This document shows, piece by piece, positions 27,601 through 39,843 of a stretch of 64,000 nt of DNA (the first letter of the stretch is position 1; every line of letters begins with the position of its first letter). The position numbers were made by a program, and so were the translations under genes. The stretch lies in the NCBI GenBank assembly GCA_947044365.1, contig OX345639.1:6505718-6569717 (forward strand), read 5' to 3'. This stretch comes from Petrosia ficiformis (taxonomy: Eukaryota; Porifera; Demospongiae; Haplosclerida; Petrosiidae). The notes under the pieces were generated by a model. The model saw only the letters and a program-made list of their open reading frames with translations. It did not search any database and was not told the origin of the DNA.

Positions 27601-30600
27601 CTTGATTCCATAAAGGTTCCTTGTTGAGTTTTTGGTATTATTATAGGTTTCTTGAACTCATAGTTAATAATATCTAGGCCATTCTGATTTTAAGAGGGGT
27701 TGATGTATGTGCATTTCCCAAAAAATATGCTGTGTTCATCAAAAGAGTAGGTGTGGTATAGGCCACGCCCAATAACTAATTATTCCCTGATATCTTCCAC
27801 CTATCATTAACACCCAGTAATGGGGATAGCCCGGCATCCTGCAGGCCGGTGTTATTTTAGTTAACCATAACTATAACAAGTCTAATGCACCTAATTAAAA
27901 TGAAAAATGGTCAATAGTAGTTAGTTATCTAAAACTAAAACCCTTTAGTAAGCCTAATATTATTTTAGTTAATTAACTATAACTATAACTAAAGTGGTCA
28001 TTATTGTCATACTAAAACAACACTGCATAAAACCTGTTATGCATATGGTATAACACGTATTAATGCAATACACAGAGTAGCTCACTTGACGATTATGTGT
28101 TAACATCACATTTGATGATTTATGTTTTTTCTCTGTTCTTAGGTTTTGTTCCAGGGATATTCATCACTGAGTCAATCTTAGACCAAGTCTCTCGATCTTT
28201 AAAAATGGATGTAGAGCAAGTGAAGGAGGCTAACATGTACAAACCAGGAGATATTTCCTACACAGTAAGAGGAATGGTAATGGGAAATATTTAGTTTATC
28301 AATCTCTCTACACTAAATAGGCAGACACAAATGGATTGGTACTAACATACTGTAATATAAGAGATCTCTGGAAACGTGAGTTTGTACTCAATGAGAGATC
28401 CATTATGCTAGCGAATGTGTCATATACATGTAGATTGCAAAATGCACTTATGGAATCAAATGTTTTAAAATTTGGATAATGCAACTATGTTTTTCTTTTT
28501 TTCCTTTTCAGAAATTTATGAAACTGCTGAAGTTGAAGAAAGGAAAAAGCAGATTGTAGAGTTTAATAAGGTAAGGGTATCAGGTTTTCATACAGGATTT
28601 TTAGTTTGGGAAGGGAAGGACTTGATCATATGAAGCACAGTGCTGCTGACCCTCTGAGGTTACTTCTGGTAGTTCTGTAGCTCCAGAAGGCTTGTAGATG
28701 AGATGGTGTTGCATGTTGAAATAAATTCAGTCTGAATATGTAGAGGGGAGAGAGATCCTTGGTATTAAGAAACACTTTCTAATCCTTATTTCCAATCCTC
28801 TAATCTTTATTTCTAATCCTCTAATCCAGGCTAATCGTTGGAGGAAGAGAGGACTGAGTTTGGTACCAATAAAGTATGGTATAACATGGAATAGTTGGAA
28901 AACTACAATACTTGTTAGTGTATATAGTGGAGATGGAACAGTGTCAGTAATGCATGGAGGGGTAGAAGTAGGTCAAGGGATCAACACAAAGGTAAACTAC
29001 ATGTACATGTACATTTATATAGATAGGAGTACAGTACAAATATGCATAAATCTTAACTGAGCATATATAGTAGTGTCTGATGAATGACTCAACTTTTAAA
29101 AGCAATAACGTTTGAACCTCACCAGGTCAAGACATGAGAAAGATTGACAGATCGAGAGCTCTTTCTTGATTTCTATTGGTGATGGTGCATGGCTGTTCTT
29201 AGTTGATGGAGTGATTTGTCTGGTTGATTTCGTTAACAAACGAGACCTTAACCTGCTAACTAGTCGTGCCGTTTCTGAATGTGACTATTATGTATACGTG
29301 ACCTTAGTGACCTAATATTCAGAAAGAAACACTTGATATAACACTTACATGTACACTTGGTATAACACTTACGTGTACATGTGTATCTTAATTGCTTCTC
29401 ATTCTGCCATTTTTTACAGGAAGTTAATAACATTTGGTAGCTTAATTATAGCTCTTCCTGGATAGCAAATTTCATTTAATTCCTGTACAAACTCAACTAT
29501 TAGGATAGGAGTAAAGGATCTATCCAGAAATTTTAACAATTGACACACATACATGTATATAATTGTACACTCATCCGCATACAAATATGTGACCTAGTGT
29601 TTTGATAAGTGTCTCTTTGCCACAAAATAAGTATGCTTTCCATTCTTATTGAGGACACAAAGGCAGATTTCATGCAAACAATAATTAATTTTCTTTTGCA
29701 GGTAGCTCAGGTAGCTGCTAAAACTCTAGGTATTAGCCTGGATCACATCATTATTAAACCCTCTAATGTGCTCGTTAATGCTAATGGAGATACTACAGGA
29801 GGGAGTATCACCAGTGAACTCAGTTGTCTAGTATGTTTTGTGTGGTTGTTATGTGATTTTACTTTTAATCATGTACATCTTACAGGGTGTTATTAAAGCT
29901 TGTGAGGCACTTAAAGAACGTTTGGAGAAAGTAAAAGAAGAGTTGGAAAAAGAAGGTGCACAGAATCCATCATGGTTGGATGTAGTTACAAAAGCTTACT
30001 TGAATGGGGTTGATCTATCTTCAAAATACTTGTGAGTTATTAGTTAAAGTCAAACACACAGAATTCATGTTTTTTTTTGTCTTTTGAAGTGTTTATGGTG
30101 AAAGTAAGTATTGTTTTGCTTACAATGCTTATGGAGTAACATGTGCTGAGGTTGAACTTGATGTATTGACTGGTCAAACTGAAGTTAAGCGTGTTGATAT
30201 TCTATATGATTGTGGACAAAGGTTAGTAATTGAGAAAGGATTAAGATAATCAATTTGAAGGTTTCTGTTACAGTATTAACCCAGAATTAGACGTAGGACA
30301 AGTAGAAGGGGCTTTCACTATGGGACTCGGTTACTGGCTTACTGAGAAGATTGTCTATGCTCCTGATTCTGGCCAACTACTCACATACAACACTTGGGTG
30401 AGTAGAGCTAAAATTACATGCTGCAAATTAGGGTTGGTCAATAATTGAATATATCGCATACATTGAATATTATTCCGCCACAATAATCATATCGCATGAT
30501 TTTGGTCTGCCAATATTATCGCAATGGCAAAATATTGTCTTACTGCAATTAAATAATAGCTCAATATACATGTATGTGTTGAAAAAGACTGTACTATAAC

Positions 30601-31786
30601 ACTTAGTTTTGAGCTGTATGCTCTCAAAACTAGGATCAGAATTGAAAAATAAGCCTATTTTTGCTATTATAGACAGTATCAATGAAGATTTGCAATATTG
30701 CAAGTCACCTTTAGGCAATAATCACAAAACTTAATTTTCAATATTCTCCAACCCGACTGCAAATTATATTATATGTTCATGTGCTCACTCTATAGGCATA
30801 TAAACCTCCATCCTCCAAAGACATTCCTGAGGACTTTAGAATAACCCTGCTAAAAAATGCTCCGAATCCTTTGGGAATACTCAGATCAAAAGGTACAAAG
30901 TTTTTGTAAGTTATGTTTCTTCTCTTCTATTATCTTTATATGTAGCTGTTGGTGAGCCTCCTCAGACTATGAGTTGTGCTGTCTTATTTGCTGTAAAGAG
31001 AGCAATTGAGAGTGCCAGACAGGAAATTGGCAATGATGACCTTTTTTCTTTGTGTAAGCTACTATAATCATGTATCACTTCTTAATCATGTATCTCAAAT
31101 TGTAATATCTTATTACGCTTGCCATTTCTTGTTTGCCATTTTATAAGCACCTAACATTAAGGGAACAGTATATCATTAATATCTTGAATGCCATAAGTTG
31201 CCTTCATTCTTTAACTTGTACTTTAGCCATTTTTTTATTATCACCCTTCTACCTCCCGGTCTGGAAACCTTTCTCGGATGTTGTGTCCAATAGACAATGA
31301 ATCGTATTCAGATCACATAGGATTTTGTAGGGAATCTCATGTAGTTAAAGTTAAAATCACAACAAATTTTCCAGATTAGTGATTCAGTATCTGGTCCCGG
31401 AATAAAACGTACATGTACTTGGATCCTGAACCAGACAAACGTTTCCAGATCTGCTGCTTGTACAGTGTTTCCCCAAAAATCTGGTACCATATCACTCCCC
31501 CACCCTTTAGTCTTGTTCCCTCACCCTTCAATTTTAAAGATTTACAACACTAATTGAACATTGTTGATCAAACATCAAGTACCACTGATGCACTCCTCCA
31601 CCCTTAATATTTATCCTGTGGGAAATACTGACCTACTAGTAACAAATGCAAAGCATGAATTTTGCCTTAGGTATATATAATTATAACATAACAACTATAT
31701 TTTTATTCATCTGCACAGCTGCCCCTGCTACAGTAGAAGACATTCAACTAAAGTGTTTATCGGACCTTTCGCAGTTTGTATTTTAA
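12678..31786 (+). CDS. Xanthine dehydrogenase/aldehyde oxidase family molybdo-flavoenzyme, about 36 exons
   Basis: The family oxidises purines or aldehydes at a molybdenum cofactor and passes electrons through two 2Fe-2S clusters to FAD. Exon 1 (12678-12888) has the first cluster, [12 protein letters not shown]; its fourth Cys begins exon 2 near 13984. The second cluster is [12 protein letters not shown] (14965) and NICRCT (15944). The FAD domain has LVCGNTGKG (17235). The molybdenum domain starts with [12 protein letters not shown] (23249), then [12 protein letters not shown] (26651), SNTACRAP with the conserved Arg (27520), [10 protein letters not shown] (28967) and VGEPPQTM with the catalytic Glu (30950). 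The last codons are at 31784-31786. The segment aligned to the bovine Glu802 loop reads LETNM, not the xanthine-type DEDM, which favours an aldehyde-oxidase-like pocket. Introns are GT-AG; several carry MITEs or tandem repeats. Substrate cannot be settled from sequence. Confidence 0.9.
13283..13860. repeat. 134-bp tandem repeat in oxidase intron 1
   Basis: About 4.3 copies of a unit containing ATACCTGATCACAATGTCAT, TGGGTCAACATGACACTCG and GTATTAATAGTAATACACGT. The inner copies are nearly identical and the outer ones more diverged. Open frames across it simply repeat and are not genes. Confidence 0.85.
14424..14484. repeat. Perfect-stem hairpin 1
   Basis: The arms TGTTCAGATTACATAGTAAC and GTTACTATGTAATCTGAACA are inverted around a short AT spacer. 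It lies 6 bp from a second hairpin. Confidence 0.85.
14491..14557. repeat. Perfect-stem hairpin 2
   Basis: The arm CAGATAACAAGCTCAGAGAC continues to TTAACTGTTAA and returns inverted as far as GTTATCTG, giving a stem of about 32 bp with almost no loop. It is unrelated in sequence to hairpin 1. Confidence 0.85.
15552..15839. mobile_element. 288-bp MITE with 8-bp target duplication
   Basis: CTCTAGAT occurs at 15544-15551 and 15840-15847. The ends are inverted: TAGTCTCGCATAGCCAGACC on the left and GGTCTGGCAATGCGAGACTA on the right, with imperfect pairing extending to about 60 bp. The 8-bp duplication suggests a hAT-type non-autonomous element. Confidence 0.85.
19966..22031. repeat. 59-bp minisatellite, about 35 copies, built from a 3' splice site
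   Basis: The unit runs ATATCAGCTACATGTAGTTC, TACTCCCTT(TT or GA)GATTT, ACTAATAATACCATG, TTCYCYAG. The real oxidase exon at 22033 starts with the same ATATCAGCTA after the same CCATGTTCCCCAG. Each unit therefore holds a YAG acceptor and a TTTACTAATAA stretch like a branch point. Copies vary in a few positions (TCTCTAG, CCCCAG, TCTGTAG, CCTCCAG; TTTTGA or TTGAGA), with higher-order alternation towards the right end. Confidence 0.9.
22416..22522. repeat. Interspersed repeat, family B, copy 2
   Basis: Matches 5405-5515 in the same orientation with about 10 percent difference. It lies between oxidase exons. Confidence 0.7.
23422..23646. mobile_element. MITE, TTTGATCAAATGCTT family, copy 1
   Basis: The ends ACTTTCCTGCAAAATAATTT and the inverted AAATCACTTTGCAAGAAAGT enclose inner inverted blocks TTTTGATCAAATGCTTGC and GTAAGCATTTGATCAAAA. 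The centre is a second inverted pair around TTTGGTATCCAGGGAAGAGC. Related copies are at 25641-25860 and, partly, 29395-29510. Confidence 0.75.
24025..24275. repeat. Nested inverted repeats in an oxidase intron
   Basis: One pair is TATAGGACCTGAATTTTGTG with the complement in ACAATACGAGGGTCCTATAT (24035-24125). A second pair is GTATGATGGTGACATC (24168) and GATGTCACCATCATAC (24249). Both look like MITE remnants. Confidence 0.65.
24655..25430. repeat. Low-complexity repeat block in an oxidase intron
   Basis: GGCGGTTTAAGCTAGGCAAA near 24675 recurs near 24880. ATCAGATGTTAGC occurs three times (24950, 25060, 25140), each followed by a CTTCTC or CTTCGC block and TTGTCCGTGTTTGTCTAT. It is probably part of a transposon; no coding domain was seen. 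Confidence 0.6.
25641..25860. mobile_element. MITE, TTTGATCAAATGCTT family, copy 2
   Basis: The left TTTTGAAAAGGGGCACTTTC and the right GAAAGTGACCCTTTTGAAAA are inverted. The interior shares ATTTGGTATCCAGGAAGAGC with copy 1. Confidence 0.75.
26268..26448. mobile_element. MITE with GGGATTAGACATTCTGG ends
   Basis: The left TTCCCAGAATGTTTAATCCC and the right GGGATTAGACATTCTGGAAT are inverted. A fragment of the same end occurs at 9945-9966. The TTTAGGG triplet near 26311 belongs to this element and is too short to be telomeric. Confidence 0.65.
30427..30768. mobile_element. MITE-like inverted repeat in an oxidase intron
   Basis: The left GGGTTGGTCAATAATTGAAT and the right end, complement of ATTTTCAATATTCTCCAACC, are imperfect inverted termini. 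Inside are AGTTTTGAGC and GCTCTCAAAACTA arms. It is also present in the second copy (59843-60184), so it predates the duplication. Confidence 0.6.
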
Positions 31787-32212
31787 GAACTCTAATAATA
31801 ATAATAATAATTGCTGCATATAATTATAATTATAGTGGTAATATAAATTATAATTCCAGAAAATCTTCTCAATCAGTAGTTTTATTACTGAACCTCAGTT
31901 TTGTAGTTTGTATTTCAATAACTCTAATATTATTGTAGTATTATGTCCATGTTTTATTATATTATCACTAAAGCAACATGTGTTTCAAAGAATTTTTTCC
32001 CATCAAATGTTTTGGCAGTAGATACCTTCATCAATGGCATAATTATACTATTAATAGAACAGGGTCTATAATATATAATTAATACAATCATTTTATGTAG
32101 TCTAGTTTTCTGAATACGCGATGGCTGTATCCGCGTATATTATCGTTAGCATGGCAACTCCCACGCGCGCTATGAAAGGATCTTGGGGAAAACTGATAAT
32201 TATGATACAACC
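31787..32212. promoter_or_regulatory. Intergenic gap between the oxidase and adenylyl cyclase genes
   Basis: 426 bp that must hold the oxidase 3' UTR and the cyclase promoter. The last 100 bp carry CG-containing sequence (CGCGTATATTATCG, CCCACGCGCGC) in otherwise AT-rich DNA. No AATAAA was clearly placed. In copy 2 an 11-bp insertion falls in the CG-containing part (near 61531). Confidence 0.4.
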
Positions 32213-35200
32213 ATGGCCTTAAATGATAAAGCGGAGCTTCCTACCACCATGGAGCCCGATGACTATGGTAATAATCATTATTATTGTCAGTGAAGTTCTT
32301 GATTATAATTAACAGATTGCAGTGAATGCTCTAGTGTTCTGGAACAGCTGGTTACTCATGTACCAGATATTATTGTGCAACACTCCAATGATCAATCAGT
32401 ACCTCGAACAATCAATTCATATGGAGTAGTAATGTTTGCTGATATTTCAGGTTGGATGATCATTACTTATGTAAAATCGCTATAACACAATACTGAATTA
32501 ATCAGGATTTACTGCTCTGTGTGAAAAGTATTGTAGCACATCAACATCTAAAAAGAAAGGAACAGACCAACTCACATCAACTCTCAATGCCTACCTTAGC
32601 CAACTTGTACAAGGTACATTCTGAACAGCAGCAATATTAATTTTGAAATTTTCCATATAATTATTATATGGTTATATATAGCAATATTGGAGGATGGTGG
32701 AGATGTATTAAAATTTGCAGGTCAGCTTTTTTATTGTGCCATGCATTATATTTTTCATAATAGTATATAATTAGGAGATGCTTTGCTTGCTTATTGGGAA
32801 TGTAGTCGATTTGAAGCAAGTGGAATGCTACAGTTTGTACTTCGAGAGAGTCTCACGATGCAAACAGATTTTGATAACTACCAGACTCCTGATGGATTTA
32901 TACTAAGAGTTAAAATTGGTCTCAGTATTGGGCCAACAGAAATCCACTATATTGGTAGTGAAGACTACAAGACATTTGATATTACAGGCAAAGCTGTGGA
33001 TGATGTAAATATAGCTCAGTCATACACAAAACCTGGTGCTGTGGTTATATCTAAGGATGCATGGGAGATGTGTAATCAAGAGAGGTGCTTTGCTCGTCTT
33101 GTTGGGCCTGGGTATGCACAGGTATTTATTTATAAAAAGTATAGTGAGTGCTAGTATTTATATCTGAATTTCAGATTTGTAAGATTTCTTTTGAGATAAA
33201 TGATGGCACACCAACACTCACCACTCTACTCACAAGAGGTGGTCGTAGACCAACTCTTTCTGCAGTCACAAGAAATGCTGTATCCTCTCGTAGAAGTAGT
33301 ACTACATCAGAAGATAATAGCCAAAAGACAAGGAGAAGCTCTGTAGTCTCTTATACAAAATCACATGGATTATTATGTTAGTATCATTTTCTTCTTACAC
33401 ATGTATATAATCATGAGCATATCAAATCACACTATTAACTGCAATTCAGGTATTTTATTATTGCTTTTTCTGTAGTGCGAAAGAAAGTCAGGAATGGCTT
33501 ACAAGCATTTAATGAACATAGTCAGTGTTATCTAAGATGCTTTGTTCTTAAAACAGTGGTACAAAAGGTAAATAATAATTTTACCAACAGCATGCATAGA
33601 TACTCTTAAATTTCAGATAGACCATGGCTATGATGTGAGTTGGCTATCTGAGCTAAGGCAAGTCTCTGTAATGTTTATTAACCTTGATCCTGATCTAAGT
33701 GACCTACCAGGAAGTAGTACATGTAGTAGAGAGCAAAAACTACTTCAAAATGCATTTGAAGCTGTTTATCCTTCATTGATAAAATTTGATGGTGAAAAAT
33801 AATTGTTTTTAATTATTGTCCATACTTTTCATTGTTTTGTCCGTTATGCATAGGGTCTCTAAATAAGGTATTCATGTTTGATAAGGTATAACTATAAATA
33901 GCACATTCTTACTAAAATTATTTATAATTACGTATTTTTGTATTCACACAGGGCTGTACATTTCTATGTATATTTGGTCTGCCCCATGCCAGTCATGAAG
34001 ATGACCCAAACAGAGCATTGAGAGCAGCAAAAAGCATTTTCAGCAGACTCACAGAGATGAAGCTCAAGTATTATAAACAAAATTTAATCACATTTAATTC
34101 TTTCAATGTATAATTATATAGTCATCATTCCATTGGTATAACAACAGGGATAGCATTTTGTGGTGTGGTGGGGCATTCTCAGAGGCATGAATACACAGGT
34201 AAAATAATATTATAGATACTTAAATCGAGCAGAAGATTGCACTAAGTGAATGCATAATACCTAAGATGATTATTGTTTGTGGGTATCTACTATATAGTCT
34301 GGTGTTGCCGCCCCTTCACATAGGAAGGGTTTGGGGACACCAAATCAGTTATAATGCAAAATTTCTGCATTAGTTAATTTCACATTGTCATGACTGCTAT
34401 AATTCACATTCCAGTAGAACTGATTTTGTATACTGGTGTCCCCAGACCCTTCCTCTATGTGAAGGGGTGGCAATGCATAACTAAGATGCTACTAGACATG
34501 TACTTTTAATGTTTTTAACATCAATAATAATTAACCCTTGTGAGAACAAATCGCCAACATTATTACAGAAATTCTGTAAATGTTTGTGTCCACAAACAGT
34601 AGTTACTCTCGCCTATATACATATGTACATGTATATCATGTAGCATGATTGTAAAACATTGTTTATAGTTATTGGGCAGAAGGTTAATATGGCTGCTCGA
34701 CTAATGATGAAATTTCCTGATGCTGTAACATGTGATGAAAGTACTCGGGCAAAATCAAGTATTCCTCCTCAAAACTTTACTATAACACCCCCTGTCCACC
34801 TCAAAGGAATATCCAATCTCGAAGATATTTATTTTGTCTCTACTGAAATGTAGGTGTACTGCATAAGTCATACAGCTTATCTATCTGAACTTGATTAATT
34901 ATTTTTAGTAACAATCAAATACCAGTTTCAAACAGTGATATCCATGAACCAACAGATGCAGATGATCTTATTGGTACATTAGCGTAATACTTTAAAGTTT
35001 GTTTTACTGTATCAGCAAGCATATTTTAATTGTAGGTCGAGAAAAGGAAATGAATATTTTCTTAGCTGAGTTACAACACATGATGGAACAAGTACACAGT
35101 GGACCTGGAGTTATTATACTTTCTGGGCCTGGAGGAATTGGCAAGACAAAGCTACTCAGAGCTATGAAAGCCAAGGCGGCAGAAATGGGGTTCAGGTACT

Positions 35201-38200
35201 AAACCATTTATTTTTTTGTACAGCTCAAAGTGTAAATTTTTGTTGTGATAATTATTATGTGTGATTATTGTGTTATAGAGTGGTATCTGGTATTGGTGGT
35301 TTGATTGAACAGAACACTCCTTTCTTCACAGTGAAAACTCTTCTAACACGTCTATTAGAACTAGATACATGTGCCAATGTGCATGAGAAAGAACAACTCA
35401 TTCTTCAACTTATAACTGATGAAGACATGAGGAAAGTTTTACCGGTCTTGAATGATCTTTTAGTTCTCAAGGTTTCATAATGATATATGAATAATGGATA
35501 ATTATACTGTTGATATGCTTACATGCATTAATATATGTACACATACTTGTAAATGACTTATTGTTCTCAACAGTTTCCTCAAACATCTCATACTCTCCAT
35601 TTGTGTCATGATGAACGCACAAAAGCGTTACAACAGCTCTTATTCCATATAGTACACGAGGTATGTTTGTTTTCAATGCAACTTGCATTATATTTCAAAC
35701 TACATAAATAATTCTCAATGTGCGCATGTAGGAGGCCCTTACTCATCCTTGTATTTTTGGTGTTGATGATGCTCAATGGATTGACCATGATTCGTGGACA
35801 TTTCTCATCGACTTGGCACTTGACCCACATGCTACTGTTTTACTTGCAACTAGACCACTTGAAGATATTCATTTCTCACTAGCTATACAAGAGTTATGGA
35901 ACCATCCAAACACTACAATATTAGAATTGGAAGGATTAAGTTGTGAGGAAATGGTTGCGTTAGCATGTCAGATGCTAAATGTGAATGAACTACCAGGGCA
36001 AATTATAGAGATTATTCGTACACGTAGCCATGGTATTCCATTGTGGTGTGAAGAACTAGTTGAAACCATGTTAGAAATGAAAGTGCTTGAGGTGGTTGAG
36101 CAAGATGAAGTGATAGTTGAAGAACCAGGAGAAACTGACAAGGAAGAAGAGACCAAAAGATCACAGGATGTGGCAAATAGCAGCCATTCTCTTTCACATT
36201 GTGGGACAGGGAGAAGAGCTGTCATTAAAACCATGAAGAGGAGAAGAAGTTGTGTTGGCAGAGACGTCAGTATTGGAGATATTCCTATACCTGACTCGGT
36301 AGCTGGTATGGTACTTACGCGTATAGATAATATGAATCCATCTGAACAAATGACTATCAAGTGTGCAGCAGTTATTGGTACAACTTTCCATCGTGATATG
36401 CTACAAGCTATTATACCTAATTGCAATCCTGCAGTCTTCAGTCAAACACTTAACATACTGGCAGAACATGGAATTATTGAATGCTCAGTAGCTGCAGAAG
36501 TTAGAAGTAGAACACCTGATCTGCATTCACGGTCTACACACCACAGTCAAATTCACTTGCCAGAAGATCCTTACCTCCAATGTCCATGTCTAAATTCTCT
36601 TCGTCAACATCATCGCAATCACCTCTTACACACTCAAGTCACTAGTCACCCTCCTGTTGATGAATGTGCAGCATTACAGTTTGTGCATACTTACGTGCAA
36701 GAAACAGTCTATGGGTTGTGGACAGAAAGTCAGTGTCAGTGCCTACATGAATCAGCAGCTCAGTATTTAGAAACACAAGCTCATAAATGTGTAAATTGTG
36801 GAGGAGGAGGTTTTATTATGGGTAGCAATCAAGCAAAAAGTGGACGAAAAACAAGTGCAACTGCTCATGGAGGAAGAGCATTCATTGGCACTTCAAACAT
36901 CCGTCATAAGATTAGGAGATCAAGTGCCATTGCAGCCGGAGAAAATAGAAGAAGCAGTCAATTGTCATCCATAGGATCTGATAATATGGGATCATCTTTA
37001 TCAGATTTGAGACAAGCTTGGATTTCAAACAGAAGAGGGTCGAATGATTATGACATTCAAACAACTTCAAGGCCACAAACTGCTATAAGTCAAATACACT
37101 TTGACACAGATATTGTTGATATTGATATGCAAGATTGTCACTGTGATGAAGTACTGGCTCATGTTTATCCACAAATAGTTCGACATTGGAAAGCTGCCGG
37201 TGATACACACAAAACATTGATTTATCTCATAGAGGCAGCAGTTACTGCCTTAGCTACATTCAATAATATGGAAGCTATTTCATTACTGCAAGAAACTCGA
37301 GAGATGCTGCAAGAAAATGAAGAGGATAACATGCTAGAGGAACTAGAACTTGCAAAACTAGAAAGTTTGTTTGGACAGGTCAGTTAATAGTTAACATTAG
37401 TCAAATATAGTATTATAATTATTTCATTAGGCATACTTTCAGTGTGGAGAATTAGATGAATGCATGGTTTATTTCAAAAGTGCTCTACAACTATTAGATA
37501 CTCATTTACCCAGTAGTAATATTGGATCACTATGGAACTTGTTGTATCAATCTACAAAACAATTTCTTCATTTCAAATTTCCAAGAAGATATTTGGGAAG
37601 AAAGAGGTGAGAATGTGTTTTTGTAACTGAAAAATGTATACGTTATGCATCTTCTATTTAGAGGGAAAGACTCAGAGAAATTTTTGAATCAGTCACGTTG
37701 TATGGCTCACATAACACATGCATATCATCTTCAACATGAAAATATGAAAACACTAATGGCAGCTTTGCAGCAACTTAATGCAGCAGAAGAAGCCCAAGAG
37801 GACATACATGAGGTATTTTATAGGTATAGTTAGTGTTGTTTAGTATACTAGATTAAACACTGATATACATGCAGTTATTAATGCTACTGACACTAAACAT
37901 AGTAATCCTGATCCAGACCAAGATCTTTCCGTCTGGTGTGATATAATTATATCAGATAGTAAGAAGAAGGGCAAAAAAATTTAATGTTTAGTAGCAACAC
38001 ATAGGAAATTTTGCTGCTATATACAAATTAATAATCAAACAGTTTCTTCATACACTAAAAGTATCAATTATTTTTATTACCATTACATAAATGTTGATGA
38101 AGTTGCAAATAAGTATGACACTCATTTGTTACAGAAGAGTAACGTACCAAAGAAAACGAAATGTCTGCTCTAACTAAATTGAGCAAAAAAGAGTGGTCTT

Positions 38201-39767
38201 AATTAAAATCACAATGATTACTGAGAAAACCTCCTGCATATGTTTTATATACCTTTAGTTGGTAGAGTCTTATGCTACAATGGTGGAATGTTGTCAGCTT
38301 TTCAACTTCAAAAGATTTGGAGATATATACTTGGAGAAAGCTCTGATCTTGTGAGTTGTAAGCGTAAATATTTATACCTTTTTATCTTCAAGATTCTTTT
38401 AGATGCTCTGCAGTTCAATTTGGAGTGGAGGATATTTCCACATATGCTCATCTTCTCAATGTGACTCTCAATGTGAAGTTATGTCAAGGGAAAGTAATTG
38501 AAGCATTAGAAGTTGGTACGTGTATATATACCTGTACCATCAAAGCAAAGTATAACACTGTGTATCTATATAATTATAAAGGTTCTGCTGTAACAAGAAT
38601 AACCAGTAAAGTGCATGATGTACCCATGAAGCTAGTAGCTCTTCCTCTTCTTTTCCAAGCCTATCTTCAAACATTAAGGCATTAATATTTAATACCTTTC
38701 TATGCACTCTATAAATTAAAGTTTGCATGTAATTATAGTAGTGTATAAGCAAACTAAGCATGTAATTACGCTACTTCTGTAATAATTACACAGAGTTCAA
38801 CAATGTAAGGAAACCTTGAAACAGTTAGGTGAAGTATCTGATGAATCTGATGACCTAAGAGCTCAGGCTTTGTTAGACTGTTGTCAATTTGATGCCCTCC
38901 TAGACATCGGTAACTGAAGTTATTTAATTGAATAACGGAATTGAATTGTGCATTCTTCTGAAGGTATCAATGCTGATGAGGGATCTAAACTGGCACAAGC
39001 TGCAGAAATTTGTTGTAAAGAGGATGTCTATCATTTTGATGATGTAGAGAGATTTTTCCTTGTTTCATGTTTAGCTTTGTGGTAAAACAAGATACATAAT
39101 TACCACAATTTAATTTCATAATTATATTTTTGTTAATTTTAGGAGTATTATAAATAATTTAAAGTTATACATTTGTCATCTTTAGGCACTGTCGTAAAGA
39201 TAATTTCACTACTGGAAGCAAATTTCTTTACATCGCTAAGAGTAAGTCTGAAAACAATGAAAGGGATATTTTAAGCTCTTTGTAATTTCAGCACTGTTAC
39301 CATTGAAGTATGAGACATTCTTGGCTGTAAGAGCTTTAGTAAGATTTGTTGAGTGCATACTCTTGGTATATCGTGAAACTCAAGTGGACAGAAATCTAAG
39401 AAATGAAGCTAAGCAGGTTAGACATTCTAAATGTAGATGGAAAGGAAGTTCAATAGTCAGTTAACTAATTAATCTTACATCATTTTTTACTGTTTTTTCA
39501 TTCAAGAGTCTGAAGATTCTAAACTCAAACATCAAGAAGTTTGCATTCTTCAAAACACGGTACTTGCATATGAAGGCTTACTACAAGTATATTGGAGGTA
39601 AAAGAAGTGAAGCAAAGTCCATCATCAAACAAGCCTTGAAAACTGATAGAGTGTCCTTTGAGCTTGATTGTATGTGGATTAAAAACAGCTCGTATTTGTG
39701 GTTTGAAGATCACCAGTTGAAAGAGAAGGCAAACAATCTGGACATTACCTTGTTTCCTTTGCAATGA
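32213..39767 (+). CDS. ADCY10: Soluble adenylyl cyclase (ADCY10 type), multi-exon
   Basis: Soluble adenylyl cyclase makes cAMP in response to bicarbonate and calcium. The ATG at 32213 is followed by exon 32316-32450 ending VVMFADISG, with the first metal-binding Asp. Exon 32506-32613 has FTALCEKYCSTST. Exons 32682-32720 and 32775-33121 join as DVLKFAG/DALLAYW, giving the Lys and second Asp of the C1 site. C2 is spread over 33617-34853 (SVMFINLDPDL, GITTGIAFCGVVGHSQRHEY, GQKVNMAARLMMKFPDAV). A P-loop ATPase region follows, with SGPGGIGKTKLLRA at about 35126 and IFGVDDAQWIDHDSW near 35755. The long exon from about 35731 to 37381 and later helical-repeat exons end FPLQ at 39767. A Ser/Arg-rich segment (RRPTLSAVTRNAVSSRRSS) lies between C1 and C2. 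Domain order matches vertebrate ADCY10. Identity is firm; minor exon ends are approximate. Confidence 0.92.
34303..34476. mobile_element. MITE in an adenylyl cyclase intron
   Basis: The left GTTGCCGCCCCTTCACATAG and the right CTATGTGAAGGGGTGGCAAT are inverted. The next blocks, AGGGTTTGGGGACACCA and TGGTGTCCCCAGACCCT, also pair, so the element folds over most of its length. Confidence 0.8.
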
Positions 39768-39843
39768 TGAATAATAATAAATTGTAAAATTGTGTACGGT
39801 ATTCGATCAAAATTTTATGTCTAGATCTACTCGTGGGAGGTAA

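Larger units (their letters stand above)
27257..33540 (+). repeat. Segmental duplication, copy 1 (continued in 56685-64000)
   Basis: This segment is repeated in the same orientation at 56685-64000. The offset is 29,428 at the left and shifts by small indels: 10 bp near 27580, 2 bp near 30078, 11 bp near 32115. A 1031-bp insertion lies in copy 2. I counted roughly 25 substitutions in about 6.3 kb, under 1 percent, with introns and MITEs equally conserved. The duplication is therefore recent, or the copies are alleles. Confidence 0.95.
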
